Shown: one piece after another, positions 46,674 through 55,305 of the stretch
How the letters are laid out: each line of letters starts with the position of its first letter
Position numbering within the stretch: position 1 is the stretch's first letter
Assembly (NCBI RefSeq): GCF_001644015.1
Contig: NZ_LUUI01000127.1
Coordinates: 1-64,000 of the forward strand
Source of the DNA: Methylomonas lenta
GTDB taxonomy: Bacteria > Pseudomonadota > Gammaproteobacteria > Methylococcales > Methylomonadaceae
DNA length: 64,000 nucleotides
Reading direction: 5' to 3'
Program-made: the position numbers and the translations under genes
The notes under the pieces: model-generated
The model's input: the letters and a program-made list of their open reading frames with translations, nothing else
Databases searched by the model: none
Told to the model about the DNA's origin: nothing

Positions 46674-47510
46674 CTATTTATGCTGTATCGCATTGGCTTG
46701 GATAGCGCGAATAGTGTCAACTTCTTGTAAAAGTTCGGCCAGCGGTGGCAGATTAAAGTCGCGCTCTAAAAGAGTAGGAAACACACCAAATAAGCTATAA
46801 GCCTTGTCCAACAACTGCCAAACCGGATCGATCACCGGTGCGCCATGAGTGTCGACCAGAAAATCCTCGGCTTCCACATAATGACCAGCAATATGTGCGT
46901 AGGCTATGCGTTCGCCTGGCATGGCTTTTAAAAATGCTTCAGCATCGTAAGCGTGATTAACGCTGTTGACGTAGATATTATTGATATCGATCAATACATT
47001 GCAATCCGCTTCTTCGACCACAGCATTGAAAAATTCGATTTCAGACATCTCCTGGCCGGGTGCGGCATAGTAGGAGACGTTTTCGATGGCAATTTTGTGT
47101 TCCAGAATATCCTGTACTCGCCGGATGCGGGCGGCAACATGTTTTACTGCTTCGGCTGTAAAAGGGATCGGCATAAGATCGTATAAATGCCCATCATGAC
47201 TGCAATAACTTAAATGTTCACTGTAAAACTGAATGCCATGTGCGAGCATGAATTTTTTCAGGTCACGCACAAAGACTTCATCAAGCGCATCGCTACTGCC
47301 AATCGACAATGACAAACCATGACAGATAAACTGAAATCGCTCGGTCATAGCCCGAAACTGTTTGCCCAATTTGCCACCCAGGGTCATCCAGTTTTCCGGC
47401 GCCACTTCATAAAAGTCCACATTGGCAGGCGGATTATCGACGATCTCTGTCAAAAAAGATCGCCGTAATCCTAAACCAGCAGCGTTAACTAAACGTTGTT
47501 GTTTATCCAT
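46674..47510 (-). CDS. DUF692 multinuclear non-haem iron oxidase (BufB/HvfB-like)
   Basis: 278 residues of the TIM-barrel MNIO family. Candidate metal ligands are visible: His64 (ICHGLSL), His99 (YSEHLSY), Glu143-Asn144 (IENVSYY), Asp175 with Asn177-Asn178 (LIDINNIYVN), His206/His210 (HIAGH), and Asp220/His222 (VDTHGAP). MNIOs oxidise Cys of partner peptides to oxazolone/thioamide or thiooxazole groups that bind copper. It lies between the precursor and DUF2063 genes, so the substrate should be the neighbouring Cys-Gly protein. Confidence 0.93.
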   Translation of the reverse strand: MDKQQRLVNAAGLGLRRSFLTEIVDNPPANVDFYEVAPENWMTLGGKLGKQFRAMTERFQFICHGLSLSIGSSDALDEVFVRDLKKFMLAHGIQFYSEHLSYCSHDGHLYDLMPIPFTAEAVKHVAARIRRVQDILEHKIAIENVSYYAAPGQEMSEIEFFNAVVEEADCNVLIDINNIYVNSVNHAYDAEAFLKAMPGERIAYAHIAGHYVEAEDFLVDTHGAPVIDPVWQLLDKAYSLFGVFPTLLERDFNLPPLAELLQEVDTIRAIQANAIQHK

Positions 47511-47540
47511 AATGGATACGCGTTAGACAAGCGGGTTGAT

Positions 47541-48179
47541 TTACTCGTCGGCAGCTTCCTCTGCGTCTACTTTAGAACCGCAGCTACCTTCGCCGCCTTT
47601 CATCATTGCGCCGCAAGAGCCTTCTTCGCCTTTTTTAGCTTCATCGCCTTTCATCATGCTGCCACAGCTACCTTCTTCCGACTTGGCAGCTGGCTTGTCG
47701 CCATGATCCATACCTTTCATGCCGCCCATGCCTTTCATGTCGCCATGATCCATACCCTTCATGTCGCCCATACCTTTCATGTCGCCCATGCCGCCCATCA
47801 TGCCACAGCTACCTTCTTTGCCTTTCATCATTTCACCGCAGCTCATTTCCATGCCTTTTTTCATTTTGCCGTCTTGCATCATGCCACCGCACATACCTTC
47901 GCCACAGGAACCTTCGGCTTTTTTGGTTTTAGGACCGTTACCGGCTTTTGCCGCTTTAGCACCTTTTTCGGCTTTGGTAATTTTATTACCATTGACATCT
48001 GTAGCATTTCCGCCGCAGGCACCATGGCTGGTCTTATTGGAAGCTTCGGCTACCATGTAACCGTTGGCAAGCTCGCTCATGGCAAAAGGATTGGATTCCG
48101 CTTGAACATTAATAGCAAAGCTTGAAATCACTGCAGTACCCATAGCCAGTGTCAATGGAGTTTTATTGAATTTTTTCAT
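47541..48179 (-). CDS. Exported Cys-Gly repeat precursor (bufferin/HvfA-like metallophore)
   Basis: 212 residues. Signal peptide 1-27 (ends NVQA), then the family-typical ESNPFAMSELANGYMVAE. Eight Cys (55, 92, 97, 114, 125, 172, 189, 200) are all followed by Gly; five occur in EGSCG, close to the EGKCG motif that MNIO enzymes modify, and Cys97 lies in EGMCGG. Between Cys125 and Cys172 is a Met/His/Asp block (MGDMKGM and MDHGDMKGM repeats). Expected fate: export, oxidation of Cys by the DUF692 enzyme, and copper sequestration in the periplasm. Ribosome binding site AGAGGA precedes the ATG. No DoxX-like gene accompanies it. The modification is inferred. Confidence 0.85.
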   Translation of the reverse strand: MKKFNKTPLTLAMGTAVISSFAINVQAESNPFAMSELANGYMVAEASNKTSHGACGGNATDVNGNKITKAEKGAKAAKAGNGPKTKKAEGSCGEGMCGGMMQDGKMKKGMEMSCGEMMKGKEGSCGMMGGMGDMKGMGDMKGMDHGDMKGMGGMKGMDHGDKPAAKSEEGSCGSMMKGDEAKKGEEGSCGAMMKGGEGSCGSKVDAEEAADE

Positions 48180-48232
48180 GGTTTATCCTCTCTTAAGATT
48201 TTTATTATTGGCGTCAGCTGTAGACCGAGCCC

Positions 48233-48261
48233 GTGAGACCAACGCTTAATCCTTAAGTTCA
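48233..48261 (-). promoter_or_regulatory. Possible ECF-type promoter of the metallophore operon
   Basis: On the minus strand, TGAACTT and TCTCA are separated by 16 bases about 55 bases before the precursor ATG. This resembles the GAACTT-N16-TCTGA layout of extracytoplasmic-function sigma factors, which control several bufferin operons. The -10 is imperfect, so this is a weak suggestion. Confidence 0.3.
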
Positions 48262-48283
48262 GTCAGCCTTATTGTATCCTCAA

Positions 48284-48925
48284 CTAGAGAGTTTTTTCCT
48301 TAAACTCGCATAAATCGGCGATACAGCAGTCTGAACAACGGGGTTTTCGGGCAGTACATACGTAACGACCATGCAGTATCAGTAGGTGATGTGCATCTAT
48401 TTTGTGCTTTGCAGCTATGGTTTTATCTAACTTTTTTTCTACTTCCAACACATTCTTGCCTATTGCCAAGCCTGTGCGATTGGCGACTCGAAAAATATGC
48501 GTATCCACAGCGATGGTTGGCTGACCAAAGGCCGTATTTAAAATGACATTGGCTGTTTTGCGCCCCACGCCTGCCAAAGCTTCAAGTGCTTCACGAGTTT
48601 GCGGCACCTCACCGTGATGTTGGCTTAACAGCGACTCGCATAACTTGATGATATTGGCGGCTTTGCTGTTGAATAGCCCTATGGTTTTAATGTATTCCTT
48701 CAGACCTTCTTCACCCAATGCCAATATCGCTTGTGGCGTATTGGCAACCGGAAACAGCTTAGCGGTAGCCTTATTAACACCTTTATCAGTAGCTTGCGCA
48801 GACAAAACCACCGCAATTAACAACTCAAACGACGAATTGTAATTCAGCTCGGTAGTCGGCTCCGGAATAGCTATGGCGAGACGGTCAAAAATGGTCAGGC
48901 GGGTTTGCTTGTTCATTTGCGGCAC
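48284..48925 (-). CDS. nth: Endonuclease III
   Basis: 213 residues. Helix-hairpin-helix LAGVGRKTANVIL carries the catalytic Lys, AVDTHIFRVANRTG the Asp, and the C-terminal CTARKPRCSDCCIADLC gives the C-x6-C-x2-C-x5-C [4Fe-4S] motif. Removes oxidised pyrimidines from DNA and cleaves the abasic site. Adjacent genes are unrelated. Confidence 0.95.
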   Translation of the reverse strand: MPQMNKQTRLTIFDRLAIAIPEPTTELNYNSSFELLIAVVLSAQATDKGVNKATAKLFPVANTPQAILALGEEGLKEYIKTIGLFNSKAANIIKLCESLLSQHHGEVPQTREALEALAGVGRKTANVILNTAFGQPTIAVDTHIFRVANRTGLAIGKNVLEVEKKLDKTIAAKHKIDAHHLLILHGRYVCTARKPRCSDCCIADLCEFKEKTL

Positions 48926-49095
48926 AAATCGACATTATATTAGCAGCGGTAGAAAATTGTGATAACCGAAATGGCAGCGTAAATTGGCCCAAATGCTTTT
49001 TACAACCCGACATTAACGATCAAAACCACAGTCATATGGGGTTGAATAAGCTAGCGGACAGATTTATAAAACCCATCCGCTAGGCCATTCAAAGT

Positions 49096-49746
49096 TTATC
49101 TACTCTTAAAAAACGCTTCCAAGGCAGCTGTTCTATCCTTAGCAACCAGTTGCACACAAGGACGGCTTTCGATTAGCTGCATATAGGCTTCAATACCCGG
49201 AATATTCTCGACGACTAAGTCTGTGCCATAAATTTTTGCGGTGGCAAACGATACCAGTTGTAGATGCGGCCAAGCCACCACATCGGCAGCACTAAAATGA
49301 TCACCCAAGGCATACGGGGATAAGGTCATCAATCTAGCCAAGCCGCGTAACCCCGCTTCGACTCTAGTACGTACCTCATCTTTGGTTTCCTGGGTAACCG
49401 TGCCGCCGAAAATTGCTTCCGCATAAATACGACGGGCAATCAGTTCCACATTCAATTCGATATGCTGAATAAATTCTCGGCATTTGCCACGTTCGTAAGC
49501 AGTGGCAGGATAAAGTGACTGGTCGGGGAAAGTCTCTTCCAGATATTCCAGAATTGCTTGTGATTCCGACAAATAACCCTCGGCCGTTTTAATGAACGGT
49601 ACTTTACCGAGGGGTGAGCGTTTTAACACTGCCTCAGTTTGACTGGGAGCCAAAGTTTCTTCCTCGAAAGCGATATTTTTTTCCAAAAGAGACAGTTTAA
49701 CTTTATTGTAATAGTTGCTGATGGCAACTCCATATAGCTTAATCAT
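49096..49746 (-). CDS. Glutathione S-transferase family protein
   Basis: 216 residues. Thioredoxin-like N-terminal domain (MIKLYGVAISNYYNKVKLSL... KVPFIKTAEGYLSESQAILEYLE, with the Glu-Ser glutathione-binding pair) and an all-helical C-terminal domain. The Asn-Tyr-Tyr-Asn segment near 10-13 would supply the activating residue. Substrate unknown. Divergent from a TetR gene with palindromic operators in the shared region, suggesting induction by an electrophile or similar ligand. Confidence 0.88.
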   Translation of the reverse strand: MIKLYGVAISNYYNKVKLSLLEKNIAFEEETLAPSQTEAVLKRSPLGKVPFIKTAEGYLSESQAILEYLEETFPDQSLYPATAYERGKCREFIQHIELNVELIARRIYAEAIFGGTVTQETKDEVRTRVEAGLRGLARLMTLSPYALGDHFSAADVVAWPHLQLVSFATAKIYGTDLVVENIPGIEAYMQLIESRPCVQLVAKDRTAALEAFFKSR

Positions 49747-49781
49747 AGTGACTTATCCAAAAGTTAAGGGAGGCGAAACAG

Positions 49782-49833
49782 ACTATACCGACCGGTATAG
49801 TCCATTGCAATAATACATACCGGTCGGTATAGT
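49782..49833. promoter_or_regulatory. Pair of mirror-image TetR operators between gst and tetR
   Basis: ATACCGACCGGTAT lies in ACTATACCGACCGGTATAGT (49782-49801); its reverse complement, ATACCGGTCGGTAT, occurs at 49817-49830. Each is a near-perfect inverted repeat with GGTAT arms, as bound by TetR dimers. One site sits over the gst promoter side and the other over the tetR start, so both genes should be repressed. Confidence 0.75.
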
Positions 49834-49850
49834 TGCAAATTTATTTCACT

Positions 49851-50432
49851 ATGTTTATGACCCGTAATCTTAAAGAGCACATATTGCAGACAGCCTCCGA
49901 GCTTTTTTACAGCCAAGGCATCAAGTCAACCGGTGTTGATGCGATTGTTAAAGCGGCCGGCACCACCAAGATGAGTCTGTATAAATACTTTCCATCGAAA
50001 GACGATCTGGTTCTGGCGCATTTGTCTAAAAGCCGGGCGGCCATGCTGGCTCAGTTACAAATCGAAATCGAAGCTCAGGCTGATACGCCGAAGCAAAAAT
50101 TGTTGGCAATATTCGATATGTTCGCAAAGCTAGTAAAATCGCCTGATTTTCGCGGCTGCCCTTTTATCAATGCTGCTGCCGAATTTGCAGTAGAAAATAA
50201 CCCTGTGCAGCAAGCCGCCGCCGAGTTTTATGCCGAATTTCGTAAGCTATTGGCCGACCTAGCCGTACTAGCCGGTATCGCCAATGCCGAACAACTTGCA
50301 GGACAATTGGTGCTCCTGATTGCCGGCGCCATCGTCGACGAACAAATGCATAGACATACCGGTGCCATGCAAAACGCCCAGGCAGCGGCGAAAATCCTGA
50401 TCGACAACAGCCAACCTGTAGCCAGCAGTTAG
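49851..50432 (+). CDS. TetR-family transcriptional regulator
   Basis: 193 residues from ATG 49851 (ATG 49857 is also possible; an upstream TTG lies inside an operator). The N-terminal helix-turn-helix reads ILQTASELFYSQGIKSTGVDAIVKAAGTTKMSLYKYFPSKDDL. The effector domain has FRGCPFINAAAEFA, a feature of the YxaF/LmrA/NemR-like group, whose Cys can react with electrophiles. Probably represses itself and the divergent glutathione transferase. Confidence 0.9.
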   Translation: MFMTRNLKEHILQTASELFYSQGIKSTGVDAIVKAAGTTKMSLYKYFPSKDDLVLAHLSKSRAAMLAQLQIEIEAQADTPKQKLLAIFDMFAKLVKSPDFRGCPFINAAAEFAVENNPVQQAAAEFYAEFRKLLADLAVLAGIANAEQLAGQLVLLIAGAIVDEQMHRHTGAMQNAQAAAKILIDNSQPVASS

Positions 50433-50474
50433 GCATGCTTAAACCTTTTTGATTTAACTTTTATTATCAACCCG

Positions 50475-50894
50475 ATGTGGATACAAAAAGAAATACGACT
50501 CAAACCTAGAAATCGCGGCTTTCATTTGGTAACCGATGAAATCATTAGCCAAATTCCGGAACTGCGCGATATCAAAATCGGCCTGCTGCAGGTGTTTATC
50601 AAACACACCTCAGCCTCACTCACCATCAATGAAAACGCCGACCCAACCGTACGACAAGATTTCGAAAGTTATTTCAATCGCGCCGTACCGGAAAATCAAG
50701 CGTATTACCGGCATACAGATGAAGGCGATGACGATATGCCGGCGCATTTAAAAAGCAGTATGCTGGGTTGCAGCTTGACCATTCCGGTTTCCAATGGCCG
50801 CTTGAATATGGGTATCTGGCAGGGCATTTATTTATGCGAGCATCGTAACCACGGCGGCAGTCGCTCGCTGTTGTTAACTCTACACGGCGAATAG
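50475..50894 (+). CDS. YjbQ/UPF0047 family protein
   Basis: 139 residues. FIKHTSASLTINENADPTVRQDFES, YRHTDEGDDDMPAHLKSSMLG and GIYLCEHRNHGG are the signature blocks of UPF0047, a small trimeric protein. Some members show weak thiamine-phosphate synthase activity in complementation; true function is not settled. Lies 42 bases after tetR on the same strand. Confidence 0.9.
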   Translation: MWIQKEIRLKPRNRGFHLVTDEIISQIPELRDIKIGLLQVFIKHTSASLTINENADPTVRQDFESYFNRAVPENQAYYRHTDEGDDDMPAHLKSSMLGCSLTIPVSNGRLNMGIWQGIYLCEHRNHGGSRSLLLTLHGE

Positions 50895-50965
50895 GGCTTT
50901 GTGCATAACCTGTGCCGGCAGCGTACAATATCCGACTATTTTGAAAATCAATACGGGGGTATTTT

Positions 50966-51430
50966 ATGAAACGTTTCAAATTGATGCTTAGCGCAGCACT
51001 CATGGCGGCTAGTATGACCACCAGCGCTGCAGAGAATGCGATGACCGAGAAAGAAATGACGGTCTATCGCAGTCCAACCTGTAGCTGCTGTGGCAAATGG
51101 ATAGAACATGCCAAACAAAACCATTTTGTCATTAAAGATATTGTTAGCGACGACATGCAGGCCATCAAACAAAAACTGGGCGTGCCTGAAAAACTGGCTT
51201 CCTGCCACACTGCCATTGTTGATGGCTATGTCATCGAAGGCCACGTTCCCGCCGACGATATCGAAAAACTATTGCAAACCAAACCCAAAGTAGTCGGCAT
51301 TTCCGCTCCCGGTATGCCTATGGGCAGCCCAGGCATGGAAATGGGTGGCAGACAGGATGATTATGCAGTGGTGTCGTTCGATAAAGACGGCAACGTTGAA
51401 GTATTTTCAGAACATAAAGCCAACCAATAA
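50966..51430 (+). CDS. DUF411 periplasmic metal-binding protein
   Basis: 154 residues with signal peptide (1-22). SPTCSCCGKWIEHAK holds a Cys-x-Cys-Cys cluster (39, 41, 42) and ASCHTAIVDGYVIEGHVPADDI is the second conserved DUF411 block with another Cys and His. The tail is Met/Gly-rich (APGMPMGSPGMEMGG). DUF411 proteins accompany copper resistance genes and are thought to bind copper. Three separate copper loci therefore lie in this window. Confidence 0.85.
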   Translation: MKRFKLMLSAALMAASMTTSAAENAMTEKEMTVYRSPTCSCCGKWIEHAKQNHFVIKDIVSDDMQAIKQKLGVPEKLASCHTAIVDGYVIEGHVPADDIEKLLQTKPKVVGISAPGMPMGSPGMEMGGRQDDYAVVSFDKDGNVEVFSEHKANQ

Positions 51431-51476
51431 AGCCATCTTGGCCTGACAATTATTCTTGCTTAGTCCGCTAAATTTT

Positions 51477-52493
51477 ATGCATATCCAACCCACACTGCAG
51501 AAACTACTCGACAAACAAAACCTCACCGGCGATGAAATGCAAACGGTGATGCGGGCCATGATGAGCGGTGAATTAACTGATGCCCAAATCGCTGGTTTTC
51601 TTATTGCTCTGCGCTGTAAAGGGGAAACCACAGAGGAAATTGCCGCGGCAGTCGCTGTTTTGCGTGAATTGGTGCGGCAAGTACCGGTAAACGGCAATCA
51701 TGTCATCGATACATGTGGTACCGGCGGCGATGGCGCCAACACTTTCAACATTTCCACCACGGCTGCATTCGTCGTCGCGGCGGCGGGGGGCAAGGTCGCC
51801 AAGCACGGCAACCGTTCAGTCTCCAGCAGCTGCGGCAGCGCAGATGTATTGGAAGCCGCCGGCATCAATCTGGATATGCCTGCCGAACAGGTGGCGGACT
51901 GCGTGAATCAACTTGGCGTCGGCTTTCTGTTTGCCGCCAAGCACCACAGCGCAGTGCGTCACACGGTCGGTCCACGGAAAGAAATGGGCGTCAGAACCCT
52001 GTTTAACCTGATCGGCCCGATGTCCAATCCGGCCAATGCGCCGCATCAGTTAATTGGCGTGTTCGATAAGCAATGGTTGATACCTGTAGCCGAAGTCTTG
52101 AAAAAACTCGGCAGCAAACATGTATTGGTGGTGCATGCCCAAGACGGCCTAGATGAAATCAGCATCGCTGCCGCCACAGATGTGGCCGAATTAAAAAACA
52201 ACCAGATCAGCAGTTATAGCGTCAGCCCGGAACAATTCGGCATGCAGCGGGCGAATTTGGAAACCCTGGCTGTAAAAGATGCCCAAGCCAGCCTGGAAAT
52301 TATCCGCCAAGTATTGAATAATCAACCCGGCCCGGCGCGTGACATTGTGACATTGAATGCCGGCGCAGCGATTTATGCTGCCGATTTGGCTGATACCTTG
52401 GAAGCAGGTATTCTGATTGCTCAACAAGTACTGGCTAATGGCAGTGCATTGGCTAAGTTTGAAGCATTGATTGCGTATTCAAAAAATCATTGA
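51477..52493 (+). CDS. trpD: Anthranilate phosphoribosyltransferase
   Basis: 338 residues from ATG 51477 (a TTG lies seven codons earlier). [25 protein letters not shown] is the PRPP-binding Gly-rich loop; [19 protein letters not shown] and [15 protein letters not shown] follow in standard order. Adds phosphoribose to anthranilate in tryptophan synthesis. The amidotransferase gene trpG, usually next to trpD, is not immediately upstream here, where DUF411 lies instead. Confidence 0.95.
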   Translation: MHIQPTLQKLLDKQNLTGDEMQTVMRAMMSGELTDAQIAGFLIALRCKGETTEEIAAAVAVLRELVRQVPVNGNHVIDTCGTGGDGANTFNISTTAAFVVAAAGGKVAKHGNRSVSSSCGSADVLEAAGINLDMPAEQVADCVNQLGVGFLFAAKHHSAVRHTVGPRKEMGVRTLFNLIGPMSNPANAPHQLIGVFDKQWLIPVAEVLKKLGSKHVLVVHAQDGLDEISIAAATDVAELKNNQISSYSVSPEQFGMQRANLETLAVKDAQASLEIIRQVLNNQPGPARDIVTLNAGAAIYAADLADTLEAGILIAQQVLANGSALAKFEALIAYSKNH

Positions 52494-52714
52494 AATGCTG
52501 CAAAGAAATGTTTCTCTCTAAAAATATTAATCTAGCTGTAGGCAGTATCAGCGCAAAAGCCTGCAACTATAAATCTGTCGCTGGAATTAACCAGGATTCC
52601 AATGCATCAATCAACACTATTGAGATATACAATAAATAGGGGCAATTATCTTTAGAAGAGATTGAAAATATCCTTAATAAAATTCAACGCCCATTGAAGT
52701 AAAAAATGCCTAAT

Positions 52715-52740
52715 GTTGGGTTACGCTACGCTAACCCAAC
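52715..52740. repeat. Palindromic repeat in the trpD-trpC gap
   Basis: Arms GTTGGGTTA (52715-52723) and TAACCCAAC (52732-52740) around a CGCTACGC centre. This GTTGGGTTACGC-type palindrome is widely seen between bacterial genes. It splits trpD from trpC (gap of 276 bases) and could be a transcription pause or hairpin. The preceding 150 bases contain only a 43-codon frame with no family. Confidence 0.65.
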
Positions 52741-52769
52741 CTACATTGTTTCTATATTTTTTAATCATC

Positions 52770-53570
52770 ATGACCGACACTCCCGACATTCTAAAAACCA
52801 TCCTGGCTACAAAAGCCGAAGAAGTGGCCCGCCGCCAGGCCAATATGCCCATCAACTTATTGCAGGAAATTGCCACAGGCGTACAAGGACCGCGCGGTTT
52901 TTATCAGGCTTTACGCAGCAAAGCCGATGCAAAAAAACCGGCTATTATTGCTGAAATCAAAAAAGCCTCGCCCAGCCAGGGCGTGATTCGGGAAGATTTT
53001 AGACCGGTAGAAATCGCCGTCGATTATGCGATGAATGGTGCGACATGCTTGTCGGTGTTAACCGATAAAAATTATTTCCAAGGTTCGGAAGCCAATTTGC
53101 AAATGGTGCGGGAAAAATGTCCTTTACCCGTGATTCGCAAAGACTTCATGATAGCTCCGTATCAAATTCATGAATCACGAGCGCTGGGTGCCGATTGTAT
53201 CTTGCTGATCGTTGCCGCGCTGGATGACGCCATGCTGAAAGAACTGGCGGACACCGCCAGCGGATTAGGCATGGATGTTTTAGTAGAAGTGCACGATGCT
53301 GCCGAACTGGAGCGAGCATTGAAATTAGACACGCCGATGATAGGCATCAACAACCGTAATCTGCGTACCTTTGAAGTATCTTTGCAAACCACGCTGGCGT
53401 TAAAAAACACCCTGCCGGCCGACAAACTCATCATTACCGAAAGCGGCATCCATACCCCGGCCGATGTGCAATTAATGCAAGATAACGGCATCTTTAGCTT
53501 CCTGGTTGGCGAGGCCTTTATGCGCGCAGAATCACCAGGCCAAAAAATGCGGGAACTGTTTTTTAAATGA
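52770..53570 (+). CDS. trpC: Indole-3-glycerol phosphate synthase
   Basis: 266 residues from ATG 52770; the frame extends upstream only through the palindromic repeat. [19 protein letters not shown] holds catalytic Lys residues, [33 protein letters not shown] and [13 protein letters not shown] the core, [12 protein letters not shown] the phosphate loop. A stand-alone synthase, not fused to trpF. Confidence 0.95.
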   Translation: MTDTPDILKTILATKAEEVARRQANMPINLLQEIATGVQGPRGFYQALRSKADAKKPAIIAEIKKASPSQGVIREDFRPVEIAVDYAMNGATCLSVLTDKNYFQGSEANLQMVREKCPLPVIRKDFMIAPYQIHESRALGADCILLIVAALDDAMLKELADTASGLGMDVLVEVHDAAELERALKLDTPMIGINNRNLRTFEVSLQTTLALKNTLPADKLIITESGIHTPADVQLMQDNGIFSFLVGEAFMRAESPGQKMRELFFK

Positions 53571-53762
53571 TGCGGCCAAGTGACCCGGCGGAAACCTCTC
53601 CAGCGAATTCCGCCGTTAGCTAAGCACTGTCAGTAAATGGAGTACAAACCTAGGTTTGCACTCCAAGTTTGTTGGCTGACGCTTAAACCGCATAATCCTG
53701 GAAAAAAATCATTTCATCTAATATTTTTGGCTAACCGGAAGTTATTCTTACGGAATCCATGG

Positions 53763-54668
53763 CTAATCAGCCAACAAACTGTAATTAGCTTCCAGGCTGA
53801 ATTGGCTACCCGGTTGAATCTTAATCAGGTCAAAGGCGATATTGCCGGCTTCAACACAAATAAATTTTTGATAATCCAGATTGGCTAAATCCGGCATTTT
53901 CATAGATGTTTTCGACCAGGGATTCCATACCACAGCGGTGCTGGTGTTGGGGGAACTGATATGAATGCGGCGTTTAAGCACCGGATCCACAATCTGCAGT
54001 TTTTTCACTGCATCGATATAAATCTGGTCCACTTCTCTCGATACGGTAACCGCGCCATGCTGGGTCTTTTGACTGCCTTGATCCAATTTATCAAAGTAAT
54101 CGCAATCCTCCAGCCCAAACACTTTCACCCGCTTAATATCGCCGACCCGAAAATAACAATGAAAAGCCTGGGTAATCGAGAAGGGTTTATCGCCGGTATT
54201 AAACGTCGTCAGCTTTAATTGCAGGCTAGTGCCGATGGTAATATCCAGCATCAGCATAAACGGCTGCCGCCAGGTATTTTCCTGTTTAAAAGTTTCGTTA
54301 AACATTAAACTGACTTTAGTCTCAGCACCATTAATCGCTTCGGTATTAGCGATCTGCCAAAACTGATTTCGCACGAAGCCATGATTGGGGCGCTGCAAGC
54401 CTTTAGGATCCGGCCCAAACCAGGGCCAACACACCGGAATCCCGCCGCGAATAGCCTTGCCAGCCACATACTCGGATTGCTGACTAAGAAATAACACATC
54501 CTCAACTTGATCATGCGGCTGAAACGACAACACTTGCCCGCCATATACCGAAATTAAAGCCTTGGCACTGCCATTGCTGATTTTAATCATCGGAAATCCA
54601 CCTTGGCCCGGAAAAATATCCAGTTGGCCTGCAATTCCAAAATCACTATTTAACCGCTGAATTTCCAT
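53763..54668 (-). CDS. D-hexose-6-phosphate mutarotase
   Basis: 301 residues. YeaD-type aldose-1-epimerase fold: FLSQQSEYVAGKAIRGGIPVCWPWFG, PNHGFVRNQFW (catalytic His), FSITQAFHCYFRVGD (second His), and FICVEAGNIAFD (Glu). Interconverts alpha and beta hexose-6-phosphates. Its neighbours are not sugar genes. Confidence 0.93.
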   Translation of the reverse strand: MEIQRLNSDFGIAGQLDIFPGQGGFPMIKISNGSAKALISVYGGQVLSFQPHDQVEDVLFLSQQSEYVAGKAIRGGIPVCWPWFGPDPKGLQRPNHGFVRNQFWQIANTEAINGAETKVSLMFNETFKQENTWRQPFMLMLDITIGTSLQLKLTTFNTGDKPFSITQAFHCYFRVGDIKRVKVFGLEDCDYFDKLDQGSQKTQHGAVTVSREVDQIYIDAVKKLQIVDPVLKRRIHISSPNTSTAVVWNPWSKTSMKMPDLANLDYQKFICVEAGNIAFDLIKIQPGSQFSLEANYSLLAD

Positions 54669-54767
54669 AAACCTGTTTTATTAAGAATGATTAATTTATT
54701 TGTGACTTGAGAACAACAAAAACTAGCGGATTAACGCCATTTAACCGCGCAAAGTACCGGAGCGGAA

Positions 54768-55197
54768 ACCAGTATTAATCAGGCCTCGCAACAGTAAATC
54801 ATTTGTATGTCGACGCAGAGCATCTAAGACTGCATTCCCACGCGAAACGTGGGAACGATGTCAAACTATGCTGGGGTTAATCCCGTTATGCCGCGCCGAG
54901 CACCGAAGGTTTTGAACGGATCAGCCCGCTAGGGGTGATGCAGGGATGCATCACGTTTTTCGTAGGGGCAGGGAAGCCCCTTCGGAAAACCCCGTTCAAA
55001 ACCTTCGGCGCGCAGGATCAACGCGGCATCCGGGTCGCCTTTTCTTTGGATACTTTCTTTTGGCGAAACAAAAGAAAGTATCCCGCCCGCCGGTGCGGGA
55101 ACCGGCATTAAATCAGGCCTCGCGATAGCGAATCATTGTTTGTACGTCGACGCAGAGCGTCTAAGGCTGCATTCCCACGCGAAACGTGGGAATGATC
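54768..55197. repeat. Hairpin-rich composite repeat element
   Basis: Two diverged direct copies of about 95 bases (54768-54860 and 55101-55197) share AATCAGGCCTCG, GTCGACGCAGAGC and the hairpin ATTCCCACG-CGAAA-CGTGGGAA. Between them lies a structured block: perfect 17-base inverted arms CCGAAGGTTTTGAACGG (54903-54919) and its complement (54992-55008), enclosing smaller hairpins, and a 14-base stem GGATACTTTCTTTT (55048-55061) with its complement (55070-55083). A further partial copy of the GTCGACG unit follows near 55210. No coding content. The surrounding gap (54669-55305) otherwise holds only the leader of the next gene. Confidence 0.75.
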
Positions 55198-55305
55198 TAT
55201 TGTTTGTAAGTCGACGTTGAATGACCATACAAATGATTGCATAACTCATGGTAAATGTTAGAATCCGCGCTCATTCAATAAAACCCCAATTTTTAAGGAA
55301 ATCCC

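Noticed and set aside
47496-48125. Plus-strand 209-residue frame rich in His, Phe and Ala opposite the Cys-Gly precursor
   Set aside because: It is the antisense shadow of the repetitive Met/Gly/Cys-coding sequence; Met-Gly and Lys codons read backwards as His/Phe/Ala. No independent start signal or domain.
54946-55128. 60-residue frame within the hairpin-rich repeat
   Set aside because: Lies wholly inside inverted-repeat DNA; translation reflects the repeat, not a protein.
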